DNA of 64,000 nucleotides. Origin: Rhynchopus sp. YZ270_cl-10 (lineage: Eukaryota > Euglenozoa > Diplonemea > Diplonemida > Diplonemidae). A program made the position numbers and the translations under genes. The DNA is taken from positions 682,001 to 746,000 of the forward strand of contig OZ037901.1 of the NCBI GenBank assembly GCA_964035575.1, read 5' to 3'. Below, piece after piece: positions 20,942-30,552 of the stretch (its first letter is position 1; the number at the start of each line of letters is the position of its first letter). A model generated the notes under the pieces. It was not told where the DNA came from. It did no database searches and was given only the letters and a program-made list of their open reading frames with translations.

Positions 20942-22393
20942 ATGCGTCCCCCCACCCTCCTCCTACCTCTATTACCAAAACGACGCGCTCCTCCGCTGCT
21001 CTTAACTAGGGGGCTGCCTTTGCCTCGGGTGGGGATGCATTCGGGGATACGGCCGTCTTTGTGTTCCTCCTCTTCTTCTTCTTCTTCCTCCTCCTCCTCT
21101 CCTCTTCGATTACGAATAACGCCAGGGCTGCAACGGAGGTGGTGTGGGGGGGTTCAGGAAGGAGGGACGCTTCGGGATGCGTGGGGCCAATGCAGCAAGG
21201 AGGTGCGGTGGGGGCTTGCTGTGATGACGGTGTGTGGGGCGTTGGAGGCGGTGGGGGTAGGGATGATCGTGCCGTTCCTGCCTTCTCTGGCGAATGATAT
21301 GAATATGGGTGCAACCGGGATTGGTTGTGTCATATCAGCTGCGTCTACAGGGAAGGTTCTCGCCAATATGCCCGCAGGATGGTATGCGGACAACGTAGGA
21401 CGCAAACCTCTGCTGATTTGGTCGCATCTTCTCATGGCTGGGGGGATCTCGATGACAGCGTTGTCTCCTAATATCGCCTCCCTCCTTGCCTCTCGTGTTG
21501 TCGTTGGGGTTGGCTCTTCAGCAGGCGCAGTAGGTACCTCCGCATATACAGTAGACATCACCTCACATCTCCCGCAACACCGTGGATTGATTTTGGGTGT
21601 GATCGGTTCTACTGCGTCTTTCGCGTATGTTCTAGGTCCTGCTGCGGGGGGGATAGTTGCAGCGTATTTAGGTGATCGGGGACCATTTTTTTTCTTTTCT
21701 GCAGTAACCCTTCTCTCAACCGGCGCATTGTTTACGGTGAAGGAAACATTACAGAAGAAGGTGGCGAATACGTCCACACTCTCTGCGACGGAGGAAATGC
21801 GGAAGGCTGGGGCGGTGTACCGTATGCTATTAAAGGACAGAGGCCAGCAGGGGCTTCTCTTTGCGAATATCGCTGCCTCAATGGGGTGGGCGGCATACCT
21901 AACTCTGCTCCCTCTGCATGCGATTGCAGTATGGGGTGCTACTCCGGTGCAGTTGGGAATGGTGTTTTCTCTCGCATCCGCGGTGGGGATGTTAGGGATA
22001 ACAGCAGGGGGGCGGTTGAGTGATAAAATCGGGCGTCTCCCAGTTTTTGCTGGAGGCTCGGTGATGTACTGTGTAGGGTGCGCATTGCTGTACTATGCAA
22101 GCAATTATACAGAGTTTATGATAGCTTTGGTGGTCTGGGAGATTGGTGAGGCGGTGTTGACAGGGCTGGTAGGTGTGCTTGCTGCTGACATTGCGCCGGA
22201 GGATAAGCGGGGGCAAAGTCTTTCCCTTCAAAGACAGGCGGGTGATATCACGATGCTTGTCGCCCCTCTCATGTTGGGGCTCGTCGCAGACTGTTGGGTC
22301 GGTGCCGGGGGTGGTCTTCTTGCATGCGCAGGAATGTTCGCGGGATTGCTTCTATCCTCCTATTCACGCCTAAAAAGGGTAGTCAAACGGTGA
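20942..22393 (+). CDS. Major facilitator superfamily transporter
   Basis: A single exon of 483 aa. After an Arg/Pro/Ser-rich N-terminal extension (~85 residues, with a 12-Ser run and few acidic residues, so possibly organelle-targeting) come about twelve hydrophobic helices. The MFS signature loop GWYADNVGRKPLL lies between helices 2 and 3, and its second-half counterpart GGRLSDKIGRLPVF near residue 360. This layout is typical of drug/H+ antiporter-like or MMR-type carriers; the substrate cannot be told. The start is the first ATG of the frame. A shorter start at Met32 would keep all helices but lose part of the leader. The frame closes with basic SRLKRVVKR. Confidence 0.88.
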   Translation: MRPPTLLLPLLPKRRAPPLLLTRGLPLPRVGMHSGIRPSLCSSSSSSSSSSSSPLRLRITPGLQRRWCGGVQEGGTLRDAWGQCSKEVRWGLAVMTVCGALEAVGVGMIVPFLPSLANDMNMGATGIGCVISAASTGKVLANMPAGWYADNVGRKPLLIWSHLLMAGGISMTALSPNIASLLASRVVVGVGSSAGAVGTSAYTVDITSHLPQHRGLILGVIGSTASFAYVLGPAAGGIVAAYLGDRGPFFFFSAVTLLSTGALFTVKETLQKKVANTSTLSATEEMRKAGAVYRMLLKDRGQQGLLFANIAASMGWAAYLTLLPLHAIAVWGATPVQLGMVFSLASAVGMLGITAGGRLSDKIGRLPVFAGGSVMYCVGCALLYYASNYTEFMIALVVWEIGEAVLTGLVGVLAADIAPEDKRGQSLSLQRQAGDITMLVAPLMLGLVADCWVGAGGGLLACAGMFAGLLLSSYSRLKRVVKR

Positions 22394-22618
22394 GGGGGGA
22401 GAGAAGGGTAAAAAGGGAATATCAATGTGTTTTGTGCATCGTATTGAAAAATTTTTTTTTGTCTCATTTCTAACCGGAGGTGGAAAAAAAAAGGATAGTG
22501 GAGCACACTCTAGGGTGGCTACACTCATACAACCAAGTTTTCAAAAAAAAGGAATGTTTTGTCCCCGATTTATCCCCCTTTGAACAAACAAAAAAAGGGG
22601 CAAAAAAATAATATAACA

Positions 22619-23158
22619 ATGAGTGTCCGGCGGCTGTGTTCTTCAATGTGTGTCGCTAGACCTGTGGGAAATTCTTTGACTTCCCCTTTTGCATCAACGT
22701 TGAGTCAACCCAAAACCTCTTTAACACAACACCGGTGGCGTGGCAGCTACACAATAGACAGTGAGGAGACCTCTGTTACAGTTGCGGTAGAGTCGGAAAG
22801 CGATGTGTATGAAGTGAAGTACAGTGAGTTCATCTCGTATCTCCGTCCCTGCAAAGATGAGAAGGAGGCGAAGGCGTATGCGAAGGATCTGAAAGGGCGG
22901 GGCAGACATAACCATGCGTGCTGGGCATACAGAGGGCTCTATCTCAACGAAAAGGCGTCTGACGACGGAGAACCCTCAGGCACTGCAGGCGAGCCTATCC
23001 TCCAAGCCATGCAGGTGCGCAAGCTGCGCAATGCTGTCTGCGTCGTGACCCGTGACTTCGGTGGTGTCAAGCTCGGTAAAGGAGGTCTCATGGATGCCTA
23101 TGGTAAATCCGCGATGCGAGTCCTCAGAAAGGCCGACTACATCCCTTTGAAAAAATGA
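22619..23158 (+). CDS. IMPACT/YigZ-family (UPF0029) protein
   Basis: 179 aa, using the first ATG of the frame; the upstream part of the open frame lacks ATG. Residues ~50-175 form the UPF0029/Impact N-terminal domain, with GRHNHACWAYRG (93-106), SDDGEPSGTAGEPIL (114-128) and TRDFGGVKLGKGGLMDAYGKSA (144-165), the three hallmark blocks of the family. The first 46 residues are basic and Ser-rich with no acidic residue, which resembles a mitochondrial presequence. Eukaryotic IMPACT proteins modulate Gcn2 signalling through an added RWD domain, absent here, so this is closer to the bacterial YigZ form. The function is unproven. Confidence 0.9.
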   Translation: MSVRRLCSSMCVARPVGNSLTSPFASTLSQPKTSLTQHRWRGSYTIDSEETSVTVAVESESDVYEVKYSEFISYLRPCKDEKEAKAYAKDLKGRGRHNHACWAYRGLYLNEKASDDGEPSGTAGEPILQAMQVRKLRNAVCVVTRDFGGVKLGKGGLMDAYGKSAMRVLRKADYIPLKK

Positions 23159-23654
23159 AAAAACAGTACAGTGGAGATTGCACACCTGTGGCAACACAAC
23201 CGAGGCAACTACACTACTCCAACAATTTATCGAAGAAAAAAAATAACATAGTGGAGTGTTCATCCTCGGGGGTGTCTACACTAATACGGAGGAAATATAC
23301 CAAAAAAAAAACGTTTGAGGTTTTCCAAAGAGCAAACCTACACTATTTCATAGATGAAAGAAAAAAAAGGCATATTTTTTGTTTTTCCATGAAGTGTGAT
23401 AAGAAACCATAAAGAGAGCCAACGTCTTTGTATAACAGTGTTGAATTTCCTTTCGCTTTGCACCAGATTTTACCCCTATTTGGTTGCGTTCAAACACTGT
23501 TAATTTTTATGGTATCAAGATCATTTTGGCAAATGTCTGGTTTTCTCTCCACCAATCCCATTCGAAAAAACCCCCCTCATCACAGTAGGGGAGTTCTGTT
23601 GGGGTATTTTTCTGTCATTTTTTTTTACCCCCCATCCTCTACCTGATACACAGT
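23159..23654. other. Short spacer with two family D modules
   Basis: Starting right after the stop codon, GTGGAGATTGCACACCTGTG...GGCAACTACACTACTCCAAC (23165-23230) and AGTGGAGTGTTCATCCTCGG (23251-23290) are two family D variants. The rest is AT-rich with no gene. Confidence 0.65.
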
Positions 23655-25520
23655 ATGGTTTGCAAGGTTGCTTATATTTTGCTTTTGTTGTTTGTGGTCG
23701 AAAGTAATGGGGCTTCTTATACCAAGGAGTCGCAAACCTGCGACACACGCTGGACTAGCGTTATCACGGACCCTACCGCATGCGCTGTTGCCGCACAGTC
23801 GTTAGCGTACCTCGCTGCAGGCGCCGCAACTCCGACTGACCTTCCTACCAGCGGAGCCCTTCTTCGTCCATTAGATCAACTCCCTCGAGGGTGCATTCTG
23901 TACGAAAACGTTGTGTACACAAACCCATCTGGAACGGATACAGCATTATTCACCCCCGGGGTCTCCGTTTTTTGCCTTATATTTGGTCCAGAACCACCGG
24001 AGTTTAATTTGCCACCATTTTTAGCACCCTGGGACAATGCCCCCCCGGTCACCCCAACTTTGGTAGTAGATGTGACGTTAACGGTTGAAATAGGGGAGAC
24101 AAATGCTCCTCCGATACCTAGTACATCTACTCCGGTTATTTTGGGGGTGACGACACCGTCTCCGTTGGAGGCGGCGGGGCCGAAGTTAGGGAAGGTTAGT
24201 ATTTTGAAGGAACAGCTATCTGCGGGGTGTGCGAGGGTTGAGGTTAAAAACGTTGCTGATGCGAATCGTGCTGCGTCGTCTACATGGAATGGCTGCGTTG
24301 TAGCAAATGGCGGATGCGTTCTTTCAGCAGGAACTCCTGGGGAAGGGCTTAATCGAGGACGCCTCGATGATGCTGGATGGACCGCCGGGCAGACTGTCGT
24401 TGGTGAATATTACGAAATGGATTTGGGGTACACCTCATTGATATCAGGGGTAGTCTTGCAAGGAGGCACAACCACTACAGGTGCAGCTGGGGCTTGGGTA
24501 ACTAAGGCGACCCTGCAATATTCATCAGACCGTGTGGCCTGGGGGGACTTTGAAAATGCTAAGGTATATTTAGCTTCGGCGTCATATGGTACGAAGGTTT
24601 CGCTGCGGTCGGAGTTGAATTACAGAGCGCGCTATGTAAGGGTGTATCCGCAAGAGTGGTGGCAGTGGATGTCGTTGCGGGCTGGGATTTTGGAGTGTAC
24701 TACTTTTGGAGGAATTGAAATTATTTTTGATAAAGCGACTCAACAAGGAACAGACGCGATGCTGCTCCCCGCTGCAGACCGGGTTCAACCAGGAATCAAC
24801 GTTGCCGCTTTATTCGGGGTTGCAGGCTATCGCCAAACCCTCGGATCTGTAGAAGGATTTACCGGACAATGGGTTGACAGCCGCGCCTTCGTCATTACCT
24901 TCACAGAGAGTTTCAATGGGGTAATCGACCCGACCCTGGCAAGCATCTACCTCCGTGAAGGGACAACCATAATGGACACCGACGGACGCATCGCACCCCT
25001 CACCGGAGAAGCCAATTCAATGGTTTTTGGAGAATCTCCAAATTTTTCGCCATTAGCGCTCCCCACTGCGAGCCCTATAGTAGCAATTCCTTTAACACTA
25101 GCCCCTTCTTCCGGAGAAGCAAATGAAGGGGCCTACGTGCTTGCGGCTGTAATCATAACGGCAGTACCACTATCGATTTTTTTGGGGTATATGGCATGGA
25201 GGTACTGTAGAAAGCAAAGCTATACAAGAAAGTATAAGAGATGGGTGCAAGAAGGGAGGGCCAGTGCAAATAGTAGAACGCCAGGTGGGATAGCGTCGAT
25301 GAGGTTTCAAAAGATTGATGAGCATGGAGAGCAGAGCAGGCGGGCGAGCAACCAGACCCAGGGGGGAGGAGGAGGAGGGGCAGCAGGGGGGCAGCCGGGG
25401 CTCTTCACCCCGCAGCCTCTGGAGACGTCAGCGTCGTGGAAGACCGCTACCCCGGAGGGGGCTGCCCCACCGAACCCCCTCGACAACACTTTTGGGGTAC
25501 GTCAAACAACAAAACGATAA
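23655..25520 (+). CDS. Type I membrane protein with a discoidin (F5/8 type C)-like domain
   Basis: A single exon of 621 aa. Residues 1-19 are a classic signal peptide (hydrophobic AYILLLLFVV, then SNGAS). A Cys-containing N-terminal region and a Pro/Thr-rich linker (~110-180) precede a jelly-roll-like domain at ~190-348. That domain is bounded by Cys192 and Cys348 and carries YYEMDLGYTSLISGVVLQGG, VTKATLQYSSD and YRARYVRVYPQEWWQWMSLR, as in coagulation-factor 5/8 C (discoidin) domains that bind glycans or lipids. A second β-rich region follows to ~450. One transmembrane helix spans ~493-515 (AAVIITAVPLSIFLGYMAW) and ends in a basic stop-transfer sequence. The ~100-residue cytosolic tail has a Gly run. 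A cell-surface adhesion or recognition role is inferred. Confidence 0.85.
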   Translation: MVCKVAYILLLLFVVESNGASYTKESQTCDTRWTSVITDPTACAVAAQSLAYLAAGAATPTDLPTSGALLRPLDQLPRGCILYENVVYTNPSGTDTALFTPGVSVFCLIFGPEPPEFNLPPFLAPWDNAPPVTPTLVVDVTLTVEIGETNAPPIPSTSTPVILGVTTPSPLEAAGPKLGKVSILKEQLSAGCARVEVKNVADANRAASSTWNGCVVANGGCVLSAGTPGEGLNRGRLDDAGWTAGQTVVGEYYEMDLGYTSLISGVVLQGGTTTTGAAGAWVTKATLQYSSDRVAWGDFENAKVYLASASYGTKVSLRSELNYRARYVRVYPQEWWQWMSLRAGILECTTFGGIEIIFDKATQQGTDAMLLPAADRVQPGINVAALFGVAGYRQTLGSVEGFTGQWVDSRAFVITFTESFNGVIDPTLASIYLREGTTIMDTDGRIAPLTGEANSMVFGESPNFSPLALPTASPIVAIPLTLAPSSGEANEGAYVLAAVIITAVPLSIFLGYMAWRYCRKQSYTRKYKRWVQEGRASANSRTPGGIASMRFQKIDEHGEQSRRASNQTQGGGGGGAAGGQPGLFTPQPLETSASWKTATPEGAAPPNPLDNTFGVRQTTKR

Positions 25521-26254
25521 TTTTTTTTTTTAGATTTTTTTTTGAAGACTTTTGTTGGAGTGTGTAGTTGCCAACTGTGCAAGCTCTCTACTGTGTTTTT
25601 TAGTTTATAGATTTTTGGGGTTTTTTTTTAGTTGTATGTTAGGTGGGGTTTTTTTTTCTCTTGTTGTCGAGGTGTCTGCACAGTTTTCAAAAAAAAAAAA
25701 ACATTTGAGACAAATAGTTGCCTTCAAAAGAACGGTGAGGCGTTTTGCACTTTTCAAACGTCTTTTTCTCTCTCTCTTTTTTTTTTGAGTCACAGAAACC
25801 TATCTCTAGGTGAAAGCTTTCTTCTTTTATACAAAACATAGACCTTCCCTCGTCCACTGCCGCATTCCCTTCCCAACAATATGAAACATCTCTCCCCCTC
25901 CCTCTCTTTCCTCTCAGTAAAGTTTTACCCCTTTCTCTCCTCCATCGTAACTCCCCCCCCCCCTTCTCCCACCTCCCCCTTCCATCTCCGCCATTCCAAA
26001 CCCCCTTGCATTTCTATTACATTTACAGCAAAAGAGTTTACACAGAAAACATTGCCGCAGAGGAGGGTTGTGTTTGTATACATAGGAGCGTAAGGGGGGT
26101 GGGGTGGGTGTTTAGATTTAGAGTGGGGTAACGCCTGAACGGAGTATAGCCCACTTGGGTGGGTGTGGGTGGTAAAAGAGAAAAAAGGCAGTTTTGCCTG
26201 CAATGAAAATGAAGTGATCCCGAACAGCACACCCGCTAGGGGCGTGTGTGTGGC
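25521..26254. other. Spacer with a reverse-oriented family D module
   Basis: The text TTTGTTGGAGTGTGTAGTTGCC...TGTGCAAGCTCT at 25552-25600 is the reverse complement of the family D repeat, one of the few modules seen opposite to the genes. Pyrimidine-rich sequence (25880-26000) follows, with no gene. The strand-plus exon at 26255 begins the next gene. Confidence 0.6.
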
Positions 26255-27952
26255 ATGGGGTGCGGCGCGTCGAAGAAGGCACCGTTCGGGGAGAAGATGG
26301 AGTTTGTGACACGGAGTGATTCTGAGGGCAGTGCCTCACGCCATATGTTCCGCATGTGTCAAAAGGTATGCAGAGAAACCCTCTCTCCAATATGAAACGA
26401 CAGGGGGAGGAAATGTCAATACGATTTTTTAAAGGGGGCGTGAGATGCTTAGGTTCATCTCATATATTTTATATTACTCTGATAAAGTATACGTGGAAAA
26501 TTTGGTAGTACACGAAAAATAAGGAAACACTTTATTTTACGCCCAGGCCAGCCGTAAAATAATGTAATACCCGTAAAACCTGTACAAAAATCCTGAGCGT
26601 AAAATAATATTACTTTATTTTACGCCCACGACCATTTTGGCTTTTTCGCCTGTAAAAAAATTTTTTTTCCCCGCAAAGACATTTTTCAGCCCCAAAAAAA
26701 AGATTTTTTTTTGGGCTCAGATGGGTCCAAATAGTGTGTCCGGCCTCGGTTGGAGAAAGTCGATCGTGGGCATTCAGACCCTGACAGGCTGTACTCAATT
26801 CCAAAATACCAAGCTGATCACCTCAAACTGCCCAACGCAGCTACATACACGGGGCACTGCTATCGCCGTAGTGCTGCGCAATACCTCGTTGACAGCGGAC
26901 TCTCAACAGAGGGGATGAAACGGAACTTCGGCTGGAAAAGTGAATCCATGGTGAACCGCTGCGGAATACGGCGCGTTCGACCCGTGCCCAACGCGAAGTC
27001 TCCTCTCTTTTTGTGAGGCAACCAGGTCTTTCTGCGGCTCCAAGTCCTCTCGAGGTGCCTACCCAAGTCTCTCCAAGCTCTGCTGTGGTGCCAACTCAAG
27101 TCCACAAGGTGGAAATCTCGATCACCGTGAAGAACAGCTAATGACGAGGCACAGAAGACAAAACCATCAATAAATGCAAAAAAGTAAACAGCAACATCAT
27201 CACAAAAATAAAGTATACCCACCCTCTCCCATTTTGTGTACAAGCCAGTCGCACGAACCCCACCAACAGGAACAACGACACACTGGACACATATTCGGGG
27301 TACAATGATTATTTTCCACTTATACTTTCTCAATGTAAAATAAAACTCTGTATAAAATAAAAATCAGGCCAGATTTTCCTTGTGAAGGTGTTTTTTCACT
27401 CGTTTCTAATACTGCACTCGCTGCGCTCGTGCAGTATAATCACTCGTGAAAAAACACCTCCACGCGTAAAATCAGGCTATCTGATTTTTATTTAATAAAT
27501 AGCTATTTTTTCTCTTCAGCGTCCCAGAGGCGTTTGCACTATCAACTTCGCTTTCTTTTGTTACATTGTTGGAGTAGTGTAGTTTGCAAACTCCACTTTC
27601 CCTTCACGCTCACAACCTCATATCGCCTTTTAACACCACCATTTCCCCCTCCCGTTCATCTCCACCACCACCACCACCACCACCCTCCACTCAGTCTCTC
27701 AGCGACTCCTCCTCCGAGCTCCAGGAGCTGCCCGACATACCCGAGCTCGACCCTGCCGGGAACTGCTCGCTCAGCCCCAGCTCCAAGGACGCGATCCTCA
27801 GCTACCGCTCCTTCTCGGATGACGCCATCCCCACCGAAGGTCTCCCCGACGCTCCACCCGAAGCACTCCAGAGACGGGAGAGCATCGCCTCCGAACTGCT
27901 GCAGAAAGACCCATTGAGCGGCCGAGTCTCCTGGTGTACCGACCCAGAGTGA
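26255..27952 (+). CDS. Small MGCGAS-type acylated protein, two exons
   Basis: Exons are 26255-26365 (37 codons) and 27695-27952 (stop TGA), giving 122 aa. The donor AAG|GTATGC and acceptor CACTCAG| leave the frame intact (phase 0). The start MGCGASKK is a textbook N-myristoylation site (Gly2, Ser6, Lys7) with an adjacent Cys3 for palmitoylation, so membrane or flagellar-membrane attachment is expected. The remainder is Ser/Glu/Asp/Pro-rich and probably disordered (SLSDSSSELQELPDIPELD). No family is recognised. The 1329-bp intron is unusually long for this window and contains a tyrosine-recombinase fragment and a foldback element. The gene model is inferred from splice sites and codon quality. 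Confidence 0.72.
26740..27016 (+). mobile_element. Tyrosine-recombinase fragment (Crypton-like) in an intron
   Basis: The frame 26750-27016 reads ...TYTGHCYRRSAAQYLVDSGL...MKRNFGWKSESMVNRC. This matches the catalytic half of eukaryotic tyrosine recombinases: TGHxxRRSA holds the HxxR pair, then a small linker, then GWKSxSMV before the nucleophile region. Only this C-terminal part is present, so it is a degraded remnant. Crypton-type DNA transposons are the best guess; a DIRS-like source cannot be excluded. AT-rich inverted pieces containing TTATTTTACGCCCA lie just upstream (26530-26632). Confidence 0.65.
27355..27493. mobile_element. Nested foldback element
   Basis: The outer inverted repeats AAATAAAAATCAG (27355-27367) and CTGATTTTTATTT (27481-27493) enclose a second pair, GAAGGTGTTTTTTCACTCG and CACTCGTGAAAAAACACCTC. 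In the centre is a third palindrome, ATACTGCAC...GTGCAGTAT (27409-27437). The whole 139 bp can fold into one long hairpin. There is no coding capacity. Confidence 0.8.
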
Positions 27953-28140
27953 TCCACCCCCAGATGTGGTTTTGACCATGTTTTAAGTGGCAAACACAAT
28001 ACATCCTAGCCTTCATGTGTCATTGAGTGTTGAACCCATGGGCATAATTTGTCCGTTACAAAACCTATTGGGGGAGGTGTGGTGAAGGTAGTATTCCAGT
28101 ACAGATATGCGGTGGCTTATGCTCAGGTGTTCGCGCCCTT

Positions 28141-28181
<41 letters not shown>

Positions 28182-28182
<1 letters not shown>

Positions 28183-28371
28183 TGTTATCAAGCATTGACG
28201 AATAGAAATGGAAAACGACGGATGGTGCGTGCCCGCTTTAGCGTATTGTTTTTCCACTAACATCACTCACATTCATCAGTGAAAAACACAAACCTTTTGC
28301 GGTGCGATAAACGAAAAAGTGTTTTCTTTATTTCATTTAACTGTCATATCCTGAAGTCGTTTTCTATTTTT
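28182..28371 (-). repeat. Repeat S, copy 2 (uninterrupted) with A-tract
   Basis: This is collinear with the two parts of the copy in the RRM-gene intron but lacks the 515-bp sirtuin segment: at TGCCCG (28230-28235) it passes directly into CTTTAGCGTATTG. On the minus strand the unit ends in 39 consecutive A, as expected for target-primed retroposition. A diverged third copy is at 55795-55980. Confidence 0.8.
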
Positions 28372-28559
28372 TTTCATTTCTTTCAAAATGATCAAAGCAC
28401 AGAGAGGCTTTTGGTTCATCTCACAAACTTTTTTTTTTTTTTTTGAAACAGCGTTTTGCGTGCCCCTCGTGGGGTATCTTTGTCTGTACGCGCCCATTTT
28501 TTATTTTCCAAGAAAAATGGGATTTTATTTTTGAGATGCGGTGTTCACAGTACGCAAAT

Positions 28560-28680
28560 TACCGTCTTCGTAAAAATGTTCGACCGTAAATATGTTCGAC
28601 CGTAATAAAGTTCGTCCTTTCCGGATTTTTCTGGAAGTTCGTCCTTTTTTTACGGTCGAACATTTTTACGAAGACGGTAC
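28560..28680. mobile_element. 121-bp inverted-repeat element
   Basis: The left arm TACCGTCTTCGTAAAAATG, continuing TTCGACCGTAA, is matched exactly by the inverted right arm ending CATTTTTACGAAGACGGTA. The centre has GTTCGTCCTT repeated twice. It is a MITE-like foldback; no clear TSD is seen. Confidence 0.8.
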
Positions 28681-28830
28681 ATCTTTTTTTTCCCCACAGT
28701 TATTTATATTCAATTCTTAACATCCTCTTCACCCCCAGAAGAGCTTTACCAAGCTCTGTGATTCACTTATTTATATCAAAAAAGGTCACCCCCCCCCGCC
28801 CACATCTCTTTTTAATCATATGCAAACCAC

Positions 28831-28925
28831 GAAATGGATGTAGGACTGCATGGTTGGGTGACCACCCCCCGGTACACCCGGTCATACCAAGGTACACTGT
28901 TCACGAGAGGGCTTTTGTATTTCAA
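28831..28925 (+). repeat. Family G module, representative copy
   Basis: The pattern is GAAATGGATGTAGGACTGCA, TGGTTGGG, a C-rich block, then CCAAGGTACACTGTTCACG, AGAGGGCTTTTGTATTTCAA. Other copies are at 18593-18705, 19312-19392 and 50346-50450. Partial 3' ends (GAGGGCTTTGTATTTCA) lie near 7237, 56807 and 60970. All read in the + direction. Confidence 0.8.
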
Positions 28926-28986
28926 CTCTGCTTTAATCCCCAATATTCTACTATTACAAAGTAAAAAAAAAGTTTGGGTACATTTC

Positions 28987-29035
28987 GCACCCTATTATAC
29001 CTTCTATTCAGTAGAATAGTTAGTATATGAAACAA
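28987..29035 (+). repeat. Family H module, representative copy
   Basis: The text is GCACCCTATTATACCTTC, TATTCAGTAGAATAGTTAG, TATATGAAACAAT. It contains a CTATTC/GAATAG hairpin with loop AGTA. Near-identical copies are at 30850-30895 (inside an intron) and 40070-40120, with a decayed one at 8820-8860. Confidence 0.8.
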
Positions 29036-29259
29036 TACTTGGTGTGGCTGAACGGGGGGGTGCGATAATGTGCGATAAAGTGCTATTTTCTGCTATTTTT
29101 GGGGCTCAACATTCACAACAACACCCCTACAGAATACAATAAACACACCCTTCAACCATCGTTTACCGCTATGTAAACACTTTCAGTTTCTCTCTCTCTC
29201 CCCCCATCACCACCTTCTCAGTTCGGTGAAAGATTCAATAAAAAAACCTCTTCTTTCAA

Positions 29260-30150
29260 ATGAAGAAATCAACGTTGTCACATCCGCGAACGAAGAAGCA
29301 GTTTTCTTTTGCGAAGTTCACTCATCCTGCGGAGGATCCGCCAACACGGGTGGACCTTACCTCCGAAGCAATAAATCTAAAAAACTGCGGGGCTGGGGAT
29401 GAGGTGATCATACGACTTTGCATGGCACTTCGCAGCAACCAGATTGTTATGGACCTGAATTTGAGTGGGAATGAGATCACCGATGAAGGGGCCGCCGCAA
29501 TAGGGGACATGATACATCGGAATCGTTGTATTAAATATTTGGATCTTTGCTGCAACCAGATCGGCGACGAAGGGGTGCGCTCCTTGGCGCTTGCATTGCG
29601 GACCAACAAAACGCTTGCAGTAATCTCCCTCTCCAGCAACCCCTTCGGGGATCGTGGCATAGTGAACCTAGCCTCAGGGCTGCGCTTCAACACCTCCGTC
29701 CGCGAGCTCGTCCTTCTTGACAACCAAATCACCTATGAGGGCGCGCTTCAGATGTCGGAGGGGCTGCTTGAAAACAGTACCTTGCTGTATCTCACGCTCC
29801 CGTATACATTGGGGTATAGACTGATCAATGAAATACAAAAGATTTTGCGGAGGAATTGGTTGGCCGCGTCGAATGCGAAAGAACAGTTTAAAGAGTACAA
29901 GAAACAGGCGGATTCGGATCGTGAGAGGGAGATGCGGGTGCAGATGCAGTGGAAGAAATCGAAAAGCGAGAAACCCGCTGAAAAAGAAAAGGATGCAAAT
30001 GTGATAGCAGCGCAAACCCCGTCGATCTACCCGGAAAGTGCGCGCTGTGGGCAGGTGGACACCTGGAAGGACCCAGCCATGGGGGTGACCATGATGTATC
30101 TCAACCTCCTTGATAAGAAAAGGCCAAAGAAAGGACGGCGCGCGTTGTGA
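29260..30150 (+). CDS. Leucine-rich repeat protein (RNI-like)
   Basis: A single exon of 296 aa. Residues ~30-190 hold about five ribonuclease-inhibitor-type leucine-rich repeats of ~28 residues, e.g. VMDLNLSGNEITDEGAAAIG, IKYLDLCCNQIGDEGVRSLA, LAVISLSSNPFGDRGIVNLA and VRELVLLDNQITYEGALQMS. A charged helical segment (~205-255) and a Lys-rich tail follow. Such proteins are common in flagellar and basal-body proteomes of protists, but no specific orthologue is claimed. It is probably a protein-interaction scaffold. Confidence 0.88.
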   Translation: MKKSTLSHPRTKKQFSFAKFTHPAEDPPTRVDLTSEAINLKNCGAGDEVIIRLCMALRSNQIVMDLNLSGNEITDEGAAAIGDMIHRNRCIKYLDLCCNQIGDEGVRSLALALRTNKTLAVISLSSNPFGDRGIVNLASGLRFNTSVRELVLLDNQITYEGALQMSEGLLENSTLLYLTLPYTLGYRLINEIQKILRRNWLAASNAKEQFKEYKKQADSDREREMRVQMQWKKSKSEKPAEKEKDANVIAAQTPSIYPESARCGQVDTWKDPAMGVTMMYLNLLDKKRPKKGRRAL

Positions 30151-30552
30151 AAACGATTTTTTTTTTCTCTTCTCTCCGTTTCCTTAAGCCGTTTTGGTAT
30201 TTTACAGTGTCAAAGCGTTGTTGAAATGATATAAACCGAAAGGGGGGGTATACTTTTTTGATATTTCCCCTCCTTTTTAAAAAAACACATCATTTTTTTT
30301 TTTTCTAGGTGCGACCTTACGTGCGCAGAACACAAAAAAAATACACAAAACGGGACAAAAAAACACCCGGATTTTTTTGATAAAACACACGATCGAAAAA
30401 ACGTTGTGAAAACCTTATACCGGCCCTCTCCATCTCTCGACCACACACGCCGAAACAACCGTTTCCGTAAAAGAGGAGGGCACAACCCACCTAGCACCGT
30501 TACAGCGACCACATCGTCATTGCCACATCGCCACACCGCCACACCACACAAC
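30151..30552. other. Short spacer, nothing identified
   Basis: This is AT-rich sequence with A and T runs, then a CCACA-rich stretch immediately upstream of the next ATG, probably 5' untranslated sequence. Confidence 0.5.

Larger units (their letters stand above)
27953..29259. other. Spacer with repeat S, a foldback element and modules
   Basis: No gene is seen. It carries a 39-T run (28143-28181) abutting repeat S copy 2, a family A copy at 28386-28437, an inverted-repeat element at 28560-28680, family G at 28831-28925 and family H at 28987-29035. Confidence 0.6.

Noticed and set aside
26860-27333. 157-codon minus-strand frame
   Set aside because: It overlaps the tyrosine-recombinase frame on the other strand, which has recognisable motifs; the minus peptide has none.
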